Shown: positions 24,521-37,330, numbered from the stretch's first letter. The stretch: 64,000 nucleotides of DNA from Rhea pennata (GCF_028389875.1 NC_084678.1:17762899-17826898), one strand, 5' to 3'. The notes: a model not told the origin generated them from the sequence alone. A program made the numbers and translations.

Positions 24521-25800
24521 TACGGTTGAGCGACGCTGCTCTGGCACCGGGAGGGCTGGCAGAAATAATAGGAACAGGCAGCAGAAAATGTAAAGCAAAG
24601 AAATTCCTTTTGTCTTGAGAGAACAGCCCTTCAGGCCCTTTCTTCCTTCCCAAAATAGCTTTTGCAGCCACCCGAAAGAAGAGGGAATATTTTGCAGGAC
24701 ATTAATTCAGCAGATTTTTTTTTTTTTTTTAATTTACCACTATCATGTGACAAAGCTTGAAATGCTTGTGAATGGACTGATATGTAGGAAAACAAATATG
24801 CAAATATTGTCCATGGGTTTGCCAGCAGGATTCGCCATGCTGTTTTCCAAACACATGGCACTGCCTGTGTTTGTTACTGGTTCTGGTTACTCACACTGCA
24901 TTGCATGCAACGCAGAAAAATGCTAAGTTTTCTGCAAGCTGAAAATGCACACTTGAAGCAGGGGGTTGCCGGGAGCTTTGCAGCTGCCGTTTTGCTCCCG
25001 GTTAAAGCCATGCACATCCCCGCAGAGGGAGCTGCAGTGCTTGCTGCATGCCATGGTCAGTGAACTACTCCGCACGCAGGCTGGAAACTACCTGAGTGTC
25101 TTACGGGCCGGCAGCTATCGCAGCCACAGTTCGTCACGTCTGCTGTGACTGCTGAATTCATCAGGGACGTACCAGCTCCTCGGGAAATCCCGGAGGTGGA
25201 AAGTGCGCGCGGCGGGAGGGAACGTCCCTGGGGTCAGCGCTGCGGGAGGAGGGAGGTTATACTGAGCTCTGGCAGCTGAAGGCATTAGGAACTAAACCCT
25301 GGGCAACCGGGCAGCTCGGACACGGAATGAACCTCGGTGAACGTGGCGTCTCCTTCCCACCGTCCCCGTGGCTGGGTCAGGGCCTCATCCTGCTGTTAGA
25401 CAACTGCACAGCCAAGCTAACGTGCTTCGTGGGGCTCGGGCTTCATCTAACTGCAGATTAAAGAGATGTTCACTAGAGCCCAACGTTCACACAACTAGAT
25501 TTATCTAGTCACCCCCCGGAGATATTTTTTATTTATATTTTTTCCCCCTTTGCATCAAGGCAGATGATTGTTTGAGGTTTAAAATCATCTACCACTTGGA
25601 TACTTTTCCATAATGAAGCATGATTGGGACAGATGTAATCAGTCCTTTTCTGGAGAAATGAGAGGGTTGGAAGCGAACATTAAGCGATTCATCAGGTTAG
25701 GAGCTCTCCTCACATCTCTGTCCTGTTTGCTTAATTATTTCAAGCTTGAAAATAATACTTTGCTTGTGTTCCTCTTTCTCAAGAAATCAGATTCTGATAC
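24521..25800. other. intergenic, no gene seen
   Basis: AT-richer DNA between a CpG island and the COMMD7 3' end, with a T run near 24717. No coding or RNA feature is recognised. Confidence 0.5.
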
Positions 25801-25823
25801 AAACGGAGCAGGACACAAATGAG

Positions 25824-25829
25824 TTTATT
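25824..25829 (-). terminator. COMMD7 polyadenylation signal
   Basis: AATAAA on the minus strand, 292 bases past the COMMD7 stop codon, so the 3' UTR is probably about 0.3 kb. It is the first canonical hexamer I see downstream of the stop. Confidence 0.6.
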
Positions 25830-26120
25830 TTTTTTGCTATTTCAATACAAGAGTCCATGTAACTCTGACAACAATTTCTCACAATAGTATATAAAAAAGA
25901 GATGAATAGACTCATTCTTTTAGCTGCTTCAAAACACTTGCAGAAGTTCCAGGTTCTAGAAGATTCATGTGTCCTCCTGGGTCTTTGCACCATTGCTCGC
26001 TACATGGTATTGTCTTTTTTTTTTATCAAGTTGTTGGAGTCAGCTAGGAAAGCGCAGATCTGCGGGCCCACAAGAGAAATTAAACATCCTAGAGAGAAGT
26101 CTGTTCAGGCCCATGCAGCT

Positions 26121-26197
26121 TCAGCTGAAGCTTTCTAGACTGGTTTTGACTCGTTCCATCTCATGCAAAAAACTGTAGAACTGGGGCAAAGTTAACT
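26121..26197 (-). CDS. COMMD7: COMMD7 coding exon 9 (terminal)
   Basis: Encodes ELTLPQFYSFLHEMERVK and then TSLESFS followed by TGA. Acceptor CTTTTCTAG. The C-terminal Leu-rich motif typical of COMM domains is intact. Confidence 0.95.
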
Positions 26198-29100
26198 CTA
26201 GAAAAGAGAGACACAAACTTAGGATTTCAAGATACGCTTCCAACACCAGAAAAGCCATTCTGGCACTACTGCAGGACAACTTCCATTCACCTAAGCTAAG
26301 CAGGGTTAGGTGTTTTGACTCTTGGCACCCGCTGCTTTACTGCATGGGGACTCCAGCCTACGATGTTCATAAAACGAACTGACACTTTGGGATTTTTTTC
26401 TTCTTTACTTTCTTCTTCTGCCATGCTACTTTTTGACTGCTTTTGACAGCTCTATGGCGTATCTATATTTACTTATGCAAAGATACAAAGGCTGCCCCAA
26501 ATCAGCATTCCTAAGCATTTCCCAGAGCGACTGCGGCAGGGAGAGGCCGAGGCTGAAGAGCCGCCAGCAGCGGTGCTCCCGCAGCGGCCCGCGCCGGGCC
26601 CGCTCCCAGGGCTCCCGCACCTCCGCGGGCACGCACAGCCTCTCCGAGGTGCAACTCGGCTCTCACACGTTCAAGGATTTGCTTCTCTTCTAGAACAGTT
26701 AACTTACCTATGTATACATTTTCCATTTGGCTCCCTTTTTTGATCACCAGCTTCAGCTTGGGAGGAGAAAAAGCAGAGATGTTCTCGTTAAGCTAGGCCT
26801 GTGTTCCAAGCATCGTGAGAAGATGGTCTGCTGTGAGCTTCAGACAGCGTGGGCTGCTGTGAGGCACGTGCATTTCTGACGGGCTTTTGGGGAAACGCCA
26901 CTGCAGGAAGAGTCCTCAGGCACGGGGGGGCTCTCTGGAACTCCTTAAAAATGATCCCTCCCCCCAGTGACCTTTGCTAGACTGAGCTTTTTGACCAGCG
27001 TTTAGAGCGGGCTGCGCTTCTGCGATGCACGACGCCTTCAGAAGAGCAACAACCAGCAGCGTGCCCGCGCTCGCTCGGCGGCCGCGCCGTGCCGCGAGGA
27101 GCCGAGGACACGCGCCGTCCCAGGAACCCGGCTCTGCGCTACCTGCCTGGTCGTACGCTGTGCCTCAACCGCGCTATAACCCGAACTCTCTGAGGCAGGA
27201 GACTTACCTGTAAGAAGATACTTCCCACTTTTTCCAGTTCACTGCTCCCAGCAGTCACTAGGAGTCAGAAAGAAGAGAAGGGAGACGATCTGTTACCTAA
27301 ACTGTGAAATAAGAAGTTCTTTGGCCAAGAACTGCTGCTGTGTTTCAGTCTCTGCGCCCTGCAGGCTTCCCACCCTGCTCAGTTTAGGGTTTAGCTCTGT
27401 TACCTCCGAACTTCCACTCCATGTCTATCAGCTGGTTAATCATCAGCGTCTGACCAACAGCCAGGCGTGTCAGAGTCGGGGAATTCAGCTTCCACTGCAA
27501 GAGCAAAAGACCCACGAACAATCAGTTCGGGATGTTCTATTTCTCTGTATCTATTTCTCTATATCTGAGTTCTATTTACATTACTTGGAAGTTCAGCATA
27601 AACCCGAAGCTAGCTTAAATCACAGCAGAAGTGCAAAGTGGGTATATGGAAGGCACGAACTAATGCGGACGGGAGGGCTCTCAAAGATCTCTGAGTCCTG
27701 CTAGGACTCATCTGCCTCGTCGCTTCTGGAAATCAAAATTTTTGTTTTGTTGGTTTGACCACTGGTTCAGTGCACAATACTGTGCAAGAAGTCACGGGTT
27801 CGTGCAACCCCTGGGCTCGAAGTATGTGAAGGAGAAAAGCAATCAAATGAAAGCAACCCAGAATTACAGGAGTCAGTAAACCTGTGCGGTACAGGCCACT
27901 CCAAACCAGAAGTATCATCAGACAAAGTGTTTCTTATCGGTTATCCTAGGATCTTCAGCACCGGATTCTGAGCTGGTTTTGAAGCAACTGCCCAAAGTGC
28001 TGGTACATCCCATTACCACATCGGTGTTTTCACAAGTTCCTACTCCAAGGCTGTTTTTTTTGGTAATTTAGAAATAAACAAAAAATATAAATACCTGTTC
28101 TGCAAAATAACTGGCTTTCTCTTCACTGAGTCCTGCGGGAGAAACCACATGAGATTATTAAATGATAAATATTAATTAGCTTTTATTTAGTGAAAGTCAG
28201 GTGACCTACCTAAAGCAATAAAATCTGCCCTGACTTGCTCAGAAGACAGATTCCTCTTCAGGGCACCTGAATAAACAACGCAAAGAAGAAAAGTCAGTTT
28301 TTACCGAGTCAAACCAGTATTTACCGAGTCAAATAAATGCAGAGATGGAGACACTGCGATAGAAAGACTCTGTTCTTGGACTGTTTTGAAACAAACCACA
28401 GTTTGCCAAAATAGGAAACGAGTTGCCTCTACTGAACCCTTGCAGATGCCAGCGCTTTAGAAGTCAGACCTGTGTGTAAGCGCCCGAGAGAGAGATTTCC
28501 TTGCAGGTGGCCACAGCAGCAGCCTTGTTTTGAAGTTTCAGCTCTTTCCCCTATAGATGATTTGCTCGGTAAAGGGGAACCGCTGAGGCCGGCAGGCTGC
28601 GAGCGTGTCCTACCCACGGCGTTCTGGGCGATGGGTGCGAACCTGGGCGCGCAGCACCTTCGCCGCAGTGCCTGCCTCCCCCGTGCCGGGGCCGGCGGCA
28701 CACGGCAGGTTACGAGGATCCCGCGCTCCAAAGGCAGAAGCGGGAATCTCAAATTCCACGGGACCGCCGGCCCCGTGTGGCTTTGTAGCTGTGCGGCACG
28801 TAGGCAAAGTTATCTGCTGTCGTGTGGTCTGACACGTCTGCAGCATCCCAGAGCTAACCAAAGGTACGGAAGGATTGGAGCTAGTGCACGGGGACAGGAG
28901 CTCCGAGGCAAGACCGAACGCACCCGCTCCCGAAACAGGAGGGGGGAAAACGCCGATTCCAGACGAAATGCCTACAAGACAGTTGTAGGAAAGGAAATTA
29001 TTCAGAGCTTTTTCTGGACAGAAGAAATGGCCCAAAGTAGTAGGATGAAAATTTAGACCTGAAAAGGGTTGTGCACGGCTGTGAGGAGAGCTATGGGAAA

Positions 29101-30988
29101 CCCAGGCCTGAGGGGTAGTAGCAAGAAGACTATTAATAACAGGAGGATCGATAGGATGGTGGTCGGCACGTTATCCCGGCAGCCGCACAAACGGCACGAG
29201 AGCCTGATCGGGGTGTTCGAGGGGAACTCCCCTCTCCCTCCCTCCCTACGAATGAGAAATTGCTAGACACACACGCGTTCTCTAAAATAAGACTTCAAGG
29301 ACAGATGCCTCGTTTACGTGACCTGGAACCACGCCGGTTCCCAGCCCGCTCGAGAGAGGTGTGAACACCGTCTCCTCCGTCTCAAGCAGCACTTTGTCCT
29401 TGTGGGATTTACCCTCCTGGGTCACTTAGGCGGTAGCTCCCATGAACATTTACTGCCAACAGAAGTTTGAACTGGTGGTACAAAGCATGTGGATTTATAG
29501 GGTAGATCAAGCTCTGCCACTGTCACACAAAATGTTCTGCGTGCATTTAGCAAAAAGATTTTTAAGTGAGTTTAATTAAACCTGTGAAACTTGTGTGCAG
29601 ATTCTGTAAAGAAGACAGAGTCTGAGTCAGGGATACTTCAACGGGAGGGTGGTTTGGGAATTTCTTGACAACTCATTTTTGATTCTTAAATACCAAGTCA
29701 TTTATTAGCTACCATTAGCACTTACCGTGCCAATCAAACGCACCATAGTAGGGAATGCCCACAGGGGCCTGAGCAGCGTGCAGGAACGGACACAACAGTT
29801 TGGTCACAGGCGCACACATATCACTCACCATTAGGTACCAGAAGAATACTTTTGACGATGTTTTTCAGAGGGCCTAAGCTGATTTTATTCATGGTGGCAA
29901 AGTCTGAGAGCTGAGCCAGAAACCTTTCCACCTGGTCACGAGAAAAAGCAAACGCACCTTACTGCTGCGCGCGCCCCGCCAGCGAGCCCCGCGGGGTGCT
30001 CCGCGCCTGCCTCACCTCCTTGGGCTCCGTCAGGAAGCGGAAGAGCACGTCGGTCAGCGCCGCGAATTGCTGCGACGAGCGGGAGGGTGTCAGGAGCCGG
30101 GCGGGAGCAGGGTGCGGTGCGCAGCGCCCCGCCACGCACGCCGCGGCGCGCAGCGCGGAGCCGCTCTCCTGCCCCACCTAGCCCCGCAACCTGCCGAACG
30201 GCGGGAGCATCTGCTCCTGCGCCTCGAGAGCCGCACGGAGCGGCTCAGCTAGCCCGGGAAGGGCGCAGAGCGGGTTGAGGGCCCCGTTACTGCCCCCCGG
30301 CCCCCGAGCCGCAGCGCCCGCCCGCGCCGCGGGGCTCTGCGGCCCTCCGCCGCCGCGATCCCCGCGCCGCTCCCCGCGCCGGGCCGGCCTCGGCCCCCCC
30401 GGGCAAGGGCCGCTCCCGCGCTCGCAGCCGCGCCGACAGCCGCCGCCCCCGCGCCGCGCCGCGCACCTCCCACCCGAGGGGCGAGCGACGCATCCCCGCC
30501 CCGCGCCGGGCTCGGCGCCCGCGGCCCGGAAAGCACTTCCCGAAGTGCACGGGGCCTCTCCCCGGCCGCGCCGCGCCGCGCCGTGCGAGCCGGCGGGGCC
30601 GTGCCGGGCCGTGCCGTGCCGTGCCGTGCCGCGCCAGCCGGCGAGGCCGTGGCACGTCGCTGGCCCTGCACCCGTGCGCGGGCGGCATGCAGGCACCGGG
30701 CAAGCCCCTCGAAGCAAGTATGAGCTCAAAAAAGGAGAAAACGCTGCTTGTGGGGCAGCCTGAGACCCGCGGCCGCTGGCACGGGCCGGCCCGGCCGCGC
30801 GCGCCGCCGCCGGGGCCGAGGCCGAGGCGGGCCCGTGTCGCGGCGGGCCCGACCGCGCTGCCGCCCCCGGCCCGGCCCGGCCCGCCCGCCCGCCGCCCCC
30901 GCACCTCGGCGCGGAGCTGGTTGAGGTTGTGCATGTCGCCACTGACGGCCGCCGGCACCGGCTCGCGGGTGAAGTTGAGCAGCCCCAT
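26121..30988 (-). CDS. COMMD7: COMM domain-containing protein 7 (whole gene)
   Basis: Complete gene, nine coding exons totalling 603 nt, giving 200 residues, the same length as human COMMD7. All introns have GT-AG ends and the phases are consistent throughout. The N-terminal helical part (residues about 1-120) carries FLTEPKEVERFLAQLSDFA. The C-terminal COMM domain (about 130-198) carries WKLNSPTL, MINQLIDMEWKFG and TLPQFYSFLHEMERVK. COMMD proteins assemble with CCDC22 and CCDC93 in the CCC complex for endosomal recycling; COMMD7 is also reported to bind NF-kB subunits and limit their activity. The start MGLLNFTREPVP aligns with the human MGRLHCTEDPVP as remembered. The promoter is a CpG island shared with no other recognised gene; DNMT3B starts some 6.6 kb away in the opposite direction. 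Confidence 0.96.
26262..26365 (+). repeat. 5S rRNA-related SINE relic
   Basis: Contains AAGCTAAGCAGGGTTAGG followed, after a short gap, by CTTGGCACC. These match in order the internal promoter region of 5S rRNA (GGAAGCTAAGCAGGGTCGGG, then ACTTGGATGG). 5S-headed SINEs such as the AmnSINE1 type are known in amniotes. It lies in the last COMMD7 intron, antisense to the gene. The limits are approximate. Confidence 0.45.
26708..26756 (-). CDS. COMMD7: COMMD7 coding exon 8
   Basis: 49 nt encoding LKLVIKKGSQMENVYI, a COMM-domain beta strand region. GTAAGT donor, leaves in phase 1. Confidence 0.94.
27208..27257 (-). CDS. COMMD7: COMMD7 coding exon 7
   Basis: 50 nt encoding VTAGSSELEKVGSIFLQ, with a CTCCTAG acceptor and a perfect GTAAGT donor; from phase 1 to phase 0. 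Confidence 0.94.
27404..27494 (-). CDS. COMMD7: COMMD7 coding exon 6
   Basis: Encodes WKLNSPTLTRLAVGQTLMIN and then QLIDMEWKFG, the start of the COMM domain, which is the most conserved part of the family. Leaves in phase 1. Confidence 0.95.
28095..28132 (-). CDS. COMMD7: COMMD7 coding exon 5
   Basis: Small 38-nt exon encoding GLSEEKASYFAEQ, from phase 1 to phase 0, with a CTCCCGCAG acceptor and a GTATTT donor. Confidence 0.93.
28210..28266 (-). CDS. COMMD7: COMMD7 coding exon 4
   Basis: Encodes ALKRNLSSEQVRADFIAL, phase 1 in and out, with a TTTATTCAG acceptor and a GTAGGT donor. Confidence 0.94.
28309..28344. repeat. short direct repeat in COMMD7 intron
   Basis: TTTACCGAGTCAAA occurs twice with 19-bp periodicity, in the intron between exons 3 and 4. 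Confidence 0.8.
29829..29931 (-). CDS. COMMD7: COMMD7 coding exon 3
   Basis: Encodes VERFLAQLSDFATMNKISLG and then LKNIVKSILLVPN; leaves in phase 1 at GTGAGT. Confidence 0.95.
30016..30069 (-). CDS. COMMD7: COMMD7 coding exon 2
   Basis: 18 codons, QFAALTDVLFRFLTEPKE, between a CGTCGCAG acceptor and a GTGAGG donor; phase 0 at both ends. Confidence 0.95.
30905..30988 (-). CDS. COMMD7: COMMD7 coding exon 1
   Basis: 28 codons from the initiator ATG to LNQLRAE, ending in phase 0 at a GTGCGG donor. Confidence 0.93.
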
Positions 30989-31003
30989 GGCAGCCGCGGC
31001 GCT

Positions 31004-31034
31004 CGGCTCGGCTCGGCTCGGCTCGGCTCGGCTC
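31004..31034. repeat. (GGCTC)n repeat in the COMMD7 promoter
   Basis: Six perfect GGCTC units immediately upstream of the COMMD7 start codon, probably in its 5' UTR or core promoter. A related (GTGCC)n run is in intron 1 near 30600-30633. Confidence 0.85.
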
Positions 31035-31264
31035 CGCCCGGACAGACCCCGCCTACCCCGCCCGGCTCCGCCCGCCCGGCTCGGCTCGGCTCCGCCCGGC
31101 TCGGCTCTGCGTCCTGGCGCCGCCTGCGCACTGCACGCGCTTCCCGCGCCATCGCCGCCGCCGCCGCGGCTGCCCCGGCCCCGGCGCTGCCCCGCGCCGC
31201 GCTGCTGGCGGTGCCGGAGCCCGCCGGGCCCCGGGGCTGCCGCCGGGGCACCCGCAGCGGGCGC

Positions 31265-31535
31265 CTGCGCGTGGCTGCGTGTGCGCTGCGTGTGCACCGG
31301 GAGTGCGCTGGGTGCCGCTTGTGTGCACTGCGTGTGTCCCACGTGTGCGCTTAACATGCACTGCGTGTGCCCTGCATGTGCACTGCGTGTGCCTCACGTG
31401 AGCTGCGTGTGCATGGCGTGTGCACTGCACACCCCACGTGTGCACCAGGTGTGTGCTGCGTGTGCCCTGCATGTCCTTGTGTGCCCTACATGTGCATTGC
31501 GTGTGTCCTTTTGTGCCCCTCACGTGCCCACATGG
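31265..31535. repeat. GCGTGTGCACTG-type minisatellite
   Basis: Degenerate tandem array of about 10-12 bp units (GCGTGTGC, CCTGCATGTGC, CTGCGTGTGC), followed by a pyrimidine tract of CCTTCC units to about 31640. It lies upstream of COMMD7. Confidence 0.8.
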
Positions 31536-31639
31536 GCCTGCGTGTGCCCTGCCCTTCGCCTCCCCCTTCCTTCCCCTTCCCCTTCCCTTTCCATTTCTCC
31601 CTCTCCTTCCCTCCTCCTTCCCTCCCCTGCCCCATCCCG

Positions 31640-34600
31640 CGGCGGAGCCGGGGCTGCAGCGTGCGCGTGTCCGTGCAGCCCCGTGCTCATCCCTCCGAGG
31701 TCTCCGTCCCGTCAGCATTTACCCACGGGCTCGGTTTGAAGCGCCGGGGGCGTGCGCTCGCCTTGCGGGTGCGGAGCCCCAGCCGGAGGCGAGGGCAGCG
31801 CCCGCGGCCGCGCAGGCCGGGCTGCTGCTCCGGCGCCGTCTGCGCCGCGCCGCTGCCGGGCTGCACCGGCGTTCGCGGGGGCTTCCCGGGAAGACGTGGG
31901 TCCCGTTTTCGCTGAAGTCGGGAAGCAGAAAGTGCCCCTGGTTGAGAGCAGCGCGGGAGGGCAGGGGAGCTGCGAAGCGCTGCCGCCTCGGTCCCCGCCG
32001 GGCTCGCTGCCGCCCGAGCTCGGGGTGCAGGCCTGCACCCAGAAAGTGCTAAAGCTTGACGTAGTCCTGCTGCGGGCAGCGGAGCTGATCTCCGGCTTGA
32101 AGACTCAGTTGCCCTGAGCTGTTACTCTGCAACTTCCCAAGCGCAGGAAAATAACGTCTCCAAAAGTTCTTCTGCTGTCGTGTGGCGGTACCAGAGCCGT
32201 TTTATCTTGCAAGTGGCTCCCCAGCTGCCTGAGCGGATCCGGTACAAAAGCTTTTGTGAGAAGCAAAACTGCGGCAGTCCGCAGTGCTTCTGTTTCATTC
32301 CTGCCACTTTCAGTTGCAAATGAGAGCGCGGAGGATTTCGGAGCGCCTTTCACTGCGGAGATAGGCCGAGGAGCCGTTTATGAGCAGGGAGTTAAGCAGC
32401 AGAGCACCACTAACAATGAGGAGTTGAGGGAGATATTTGCTGGTCGTCGGGACTAGAAACGCTACTCACACTCTCTTTTCTTCTCCCAGTATCTGTTAGC
32501 CCGGTGAGGTGATTTCATGCATACTCTGAATGGGGTGGTACTAGGTACCTGGATTTAATGGGGTGGCTGATGTGAAAAAGTTACACCTGAAGAGCCCAAA
32601 GTATTAAATACACTTTAAAACAAGGTGCAGATTTCTTACATGGTTGGTAATTAGCCATTGCAAGAATTTATCAAGTTCTCAGGTGAACTGACAGTATTAA
32701 AACAAGAAGGATATGCTTTCCCTCCCCCCCCCCCCCCAAAGAAAAGAAAATAAGTTAAAATATATTCAGGGAAAGTTACGGATTGTGTAACATGAGAAGG
32801 CCAGAGCAGATGAAAGTAATACTCCTTTTGGGACCCAGAAATGTACATAAAGTCCTACATAAATGTTTATAATTAATAATTACAGGTGAGTGTGCAGTCT
32901 CATACCCCAAATTCACCTACCTCGTCCTGGGTGGCAGAAGACCTGAAACAAGGAAAGAGGCAATTTCCACCTGGGTTTGTGTGCCTGGATTGGCTGTGCA
33001 GTAGCAGCGTGGGACTGGCCTTTTCCTCCCTACGTCTTTCTAGGGAGACACTTTAGGAAACTAACTCAAGATGGTCTTGCTGCATCTCGCTGTGCGTGTG
33101 CTTGTGTGAGCATGTACGAGGTACGGCAGAAGGGAGACGCCAATATTATTAAAGAATTTCCCAGGCAGCAAACCAAATTCTTGGGAAAGTTGAGTGACAG
33201 GATCCAAGAAGAAGAGTATAAATTGAAGTACGTGCTCATAACATCCTGTTTAAACAATCAGCAGGAAGCACAGCACTTGCACCTCCTAGGATGCTGGTTT
33301 ATCTGAGGTAGGGCATGCAGCTGAGGTGTCCTGCGCTGCTTTAACCCTCGTGTAGCACTGGCTCTTCCATACCAGGAGGCAGGACTGGTTCTGCCTACAG
33401 CAATTCTTAAAAAAGATTTATTCAAATGGGAGAGAGCATTGCAAAAGTCAATTTTAGTCGTTAAGAGAATGGCACGTTTTCCAGGGCTGCCCTCTGCCCG
33501 CCCTGGTTTCGCTCCTGTGGGAGCAGGGGGGCTCGGCAGCCATCAGCTGCATGGATGGCTGCCTCTGCCAGGCCATTCTCAGGCAGAATTTCCCGCTGAT
33601 GGACTCATCAGAGTTGAGGAGAAGTGACAGCAGTTCGATGTTGGAGACAGGCCTTCTTGCAACCACAAACGCTGGAGTCAAAACAGCAACAAGAAGCAAT
33701 GAGGGGTGTGGGGGAAAGCAAGGCAGAAGGTATTCCAAATGGTGCCCTCAAAATGAGCCACAGGATCAATGTCCCCTGCTTCGCATGCGGGTTCGGCTTC
33801 ATTTCACCTGTTTTTCTTCAACTTGAAAAGCTTCCTCTCTGCGTTTCCTCAGCAGGCAGGGTGTTACCTTGGGAAAGCTCCTTAGTGTCCTCTCCTCCAA
33901 AGAGCTCAAACGCCGGGTACGGCTGCCCCGCTCTGACGCCGTCTTCTCCCCAAGCCCCTCGGAGCACTCTGCAGTCACTCCACGTTCAGCCTTGCAGCAG
34001 AAGGTGGGGAAACCTCTCCGGCACTTGTTGCTGGTGCTGGGGGGCGGGGGTCTGCCGACAGCCTCTCCGTGGGGCAGCCTTTCTGCTTGAACACATGCTC
34101 GCTCACGAGGGAGGTTTGGGGAGGCCTCACTTCAGCCTAGGCTGCAGCAGGCGTATCCTGTTTTCTAGGAAAGAGAGGATTTTGTGGCTGGCTTTGTTAG
34201 AGAGGCATTGAAGATTTTTTTTTGTGTACTTTTTTCATTTGAAGTTTACACTGGTTGCTGCCGTCTTTCTAGATATTCTGGTCACAGAGATGACATTTAT
34301 TTTTAACATTATTTTATTAGGGGGTTGTATCATGTCCTGGCCAGCCCAAGGGAAGGGCTAGACAGTGCATGTAGGAGGGATAATGCTTGCTATCTCCATG
34401 TAAACAGCAATCCCCACCGACCTGCAAAGGCAGCCCAGCTGCGGGAGGAGGCTGGGGGCTGTACCGCCCCTGTGGCGGAGGCATGGGACGTTCGGGCAGC
34501 TGGCACAGACCTTGATTTCAGGGGGCAGAGGAGCTCTGGCCCTGCGCTGCGCCCTGATGCAGTTCTTCATGTGCTGGGAAGGGCAGGGACTGGGGCACCA

Positions 34601-37330
34601 GGGCTTTCCCGGGGAGCAGGGAGGAGGCACGGCTGGGTGCCGGGATGCTGCAGAGCGCAGCCGAGGCAAAGGGTGCCACGGAGCCAGTGGACGGTGTGGG
34701 GCCGGGGCAAGGTCTCGGGCCGAGGAGCACGCAGCAAGCTCGTGGGAGATCCCAGGGGACCCGCTTGGACGGGGTCTTGCAGTGAAGGATAACAGATGAT
34801 GAAAATGCTTTGCAAAAAGAGCCGTTGTGTTAAGCAGTGTGCGTACACCACCACGGGAAATGCCAGCCTCTGAAACCAGTCGGAGCATTGCCTCCGACTT
34901 CAGGACTTCAGTGAAAGGCAGAAGTTCAGCCCACTCCCTGCTTCAAGGTTTTTAGAGGAACTTGCAACTGCAGGGCAATGCTGTTTGAGATGATATAAAG
35001 GTGATTCTCTCTACTTGTTAGAAGACTAAACAAACCCTTTACTGTGGTCTAGGAATCTTGGCCATACAAACTCCAGAGATGACAAGGTTGCACTGCTGAA
35101 GGCTGTAGGTAATAAAACATATTTATTCAATTGCTTTGTCTAAGATCTCCAAAAGATCTTGCTTAAGAAACAGAGCAAAAACTTCCCAACTCAATCACTT
35201 TTCTTTGGAAAGCAAAAGGCAGGACAGAGCATGAGGGAGGAAATATTGATTTGCCTGGCCAGGATAGCAAAGGAGAGTTTGAAGAAGAGATTTGGAGGAG
35301 CAGAATAAGATAGACAGGAAGCGGGGCTGGTGCAGTGACATAACCCAGTGATAGTGCGGAGAAGGTGAGGTGACGGGTTGGGAGCCTTTGGTGAGAAGGA
35401 GAATTCAGGAGTGATGTGAGTGATATGAGCAAGGGCCGGATGATTACTGGAAACCTGACAATGAGGAGTCACGTTGGATGTGAATGGATGTTGCCAATGC
35501 TGTCTGACTCAGTTGTGATGGTGACAGATAGTGCTTCTTTCAGCTGGCTGGTTGCAGGCTCCATTGATTTGAAATTATGGCTGAGGAAGACCAGCCAGGT
35601 GTGAAAATGGTGCTTGCTGGAATGATTTTTTTGCAGAAGTATTGGGCCGGCAGGGTCCAGCAGTGCTGCAGATGGACGAGTCACTCGGTCACAGGGCCGG
35701 GCCGTGTCCGAGACACAGAGCGCAGAGGACATGCAGACCATGTTCAGGGGGTGGGGAAGGTCTTTAAGCCTTCCTCAGCCCCTGCTCCCCGTTCTGATAA
35801 ACCCGTGCCTGGGCATGCCTCAGGCTTCTCGCAGTTGCTCTGGCATGTGCAAGCAGAGGAGCTTCGCGCCCAGGCCCACTGCTCACAGCTGGCCTGGCTG
35901 GGAAGTTCAGGGTGCGTGTGGAGCAGTGTGGGCTGGGGTGGTCTGCTTCGGTACCTGTCGGAGACAGGTTGCAAGGTCAAGCCCTTGTTCACCGGGAACA
36001 GCTCAGTGACTAATTTAAGGTACTAGAAATGCCTGGAGGAAGCTTAAGGATAAAATCCTCTTTAAAGGTACCTTTTTTCCTCCCGTGAGATGACATGCAA
36101 ACTCCCTTGACTGTTAAGAAAAAGGCTCGCAGCATCTCTGTGTTGTTGTGTGCAGGAACGGGAGAAAGGGCCGGGGTTTAGCTCATCATCTGGTCACAGC
36201 GGCTTTGTTTGGTACCGTGCCGTTTTTACCCACAGCATTCCCTGACGTGGTCTCCTGAATTAAATGATAACCAAGGGGAAGAGAGAGAAAGAGGGCGTTT
36301 CCAGAGAGATGGGAGATTGATGGCAGGTCAGTGGGGCAAACAGAGGTTTTAGTAGAAAGGGAGGGGAGTCCGTGGATCCTTGAAGCAAGGGCTAATTCCA
36401 CTCTTAGCAGTGGCCTCGAAAGTCTCAAGAGCTCACCCCACAAAAGCATTTTGCTTTTCCAAAATTGAAAAAACAAACATGAGTAAAATCTATTTGCTTG
36501 GTTTTAATCTGCTCAGCAGAGTTGCAAATTAGCTTTAGGTTTATTTGGTGTGTGTTTATTTGAACTGTAATCTCCTGTGTTCCCGAAGGCTTATCCAGAC
36601 CAGATTTCTCGGCTCCTTCTCTTGTTCAATTGCAGGTTTCTCTTGCACATGCAGCTACATTTTTCATGCCTGTGTTTTGTGCAAATGGAGGGGTGGTCTG
36701 GAGGGAACCCTGCTGAACAGGCCTGGGGGTTGGTCCAGGCACTTCCCACAGCTTTTGAACACTTTAGCTAACTCGTTTTTCCTCCTGGCCCAGAGAGCTT
36801 GTTTCTGTAACACCGGGGTAATAATATCACTTCTTTTCATATGGATATATAGTTTTCTGCTGTATCTAGAAGTAATAACAACTGAGCAGAGATTATACCC
36901 CACGTGGACTCTGGATGCTTTGTCTTGGGCAGGAGACCTGCAGACTGTTTTCCTCTGTCTGCAGCATAGCCCTTGCAAGTTCTCGCCTCTTCATGGGAAA
37001 CTAAGAGACCAAACAATCAAAAGAAAAGATTGTAAAAGTGTTGTGAGGCTTTGTCCATGCCAGGAAGTGCTGTGGTGGGGCACAGTGTGTGTGTGGGGGG
37101 CAGTTCCCCCTTGGGGGCAGCTCTGTTGCACTGGCAGCTCTGGGAGCAGCACCGGAGCTGGGCAGTGACAGTGGGGGACAACGGTGCTCTGTGGGGTAGT
37201 GAGGGATGCGAAGCGCTGGGGGCATGTGGGGCTGGGGGCAATGCAGGGGCCCCAGGGGGATGCGGGGCCACCGGGCGATGCAGGGGCCCAGGGGATGCTG
37301 AGTCCGGTGGGATGTGGGACCCCGGGGGGA
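31640..37330. other. COMMD7-DNMT3B intergenic DNA, no gene seen
   Basis: No coding exon is recognised on either strand. There is a C run near 32724-32738 and scattered AT-rich hexamers. The many short open frames do not resemble known proteins. Confidence 0.5.

Larger units (their letters stand above)
30020..31260. promoter_or_regulatory. CpG island at the COMMD7 5' end
   Basis: CpG-rich DNA spanning COMMD7 exons 1 and 2 and the upstream flank, with GC boxes and CCGCCC motifs. The transcription start of COMMD7 should lie shortly above 30988, but no TATA box is evident. Confidence 0.7.
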
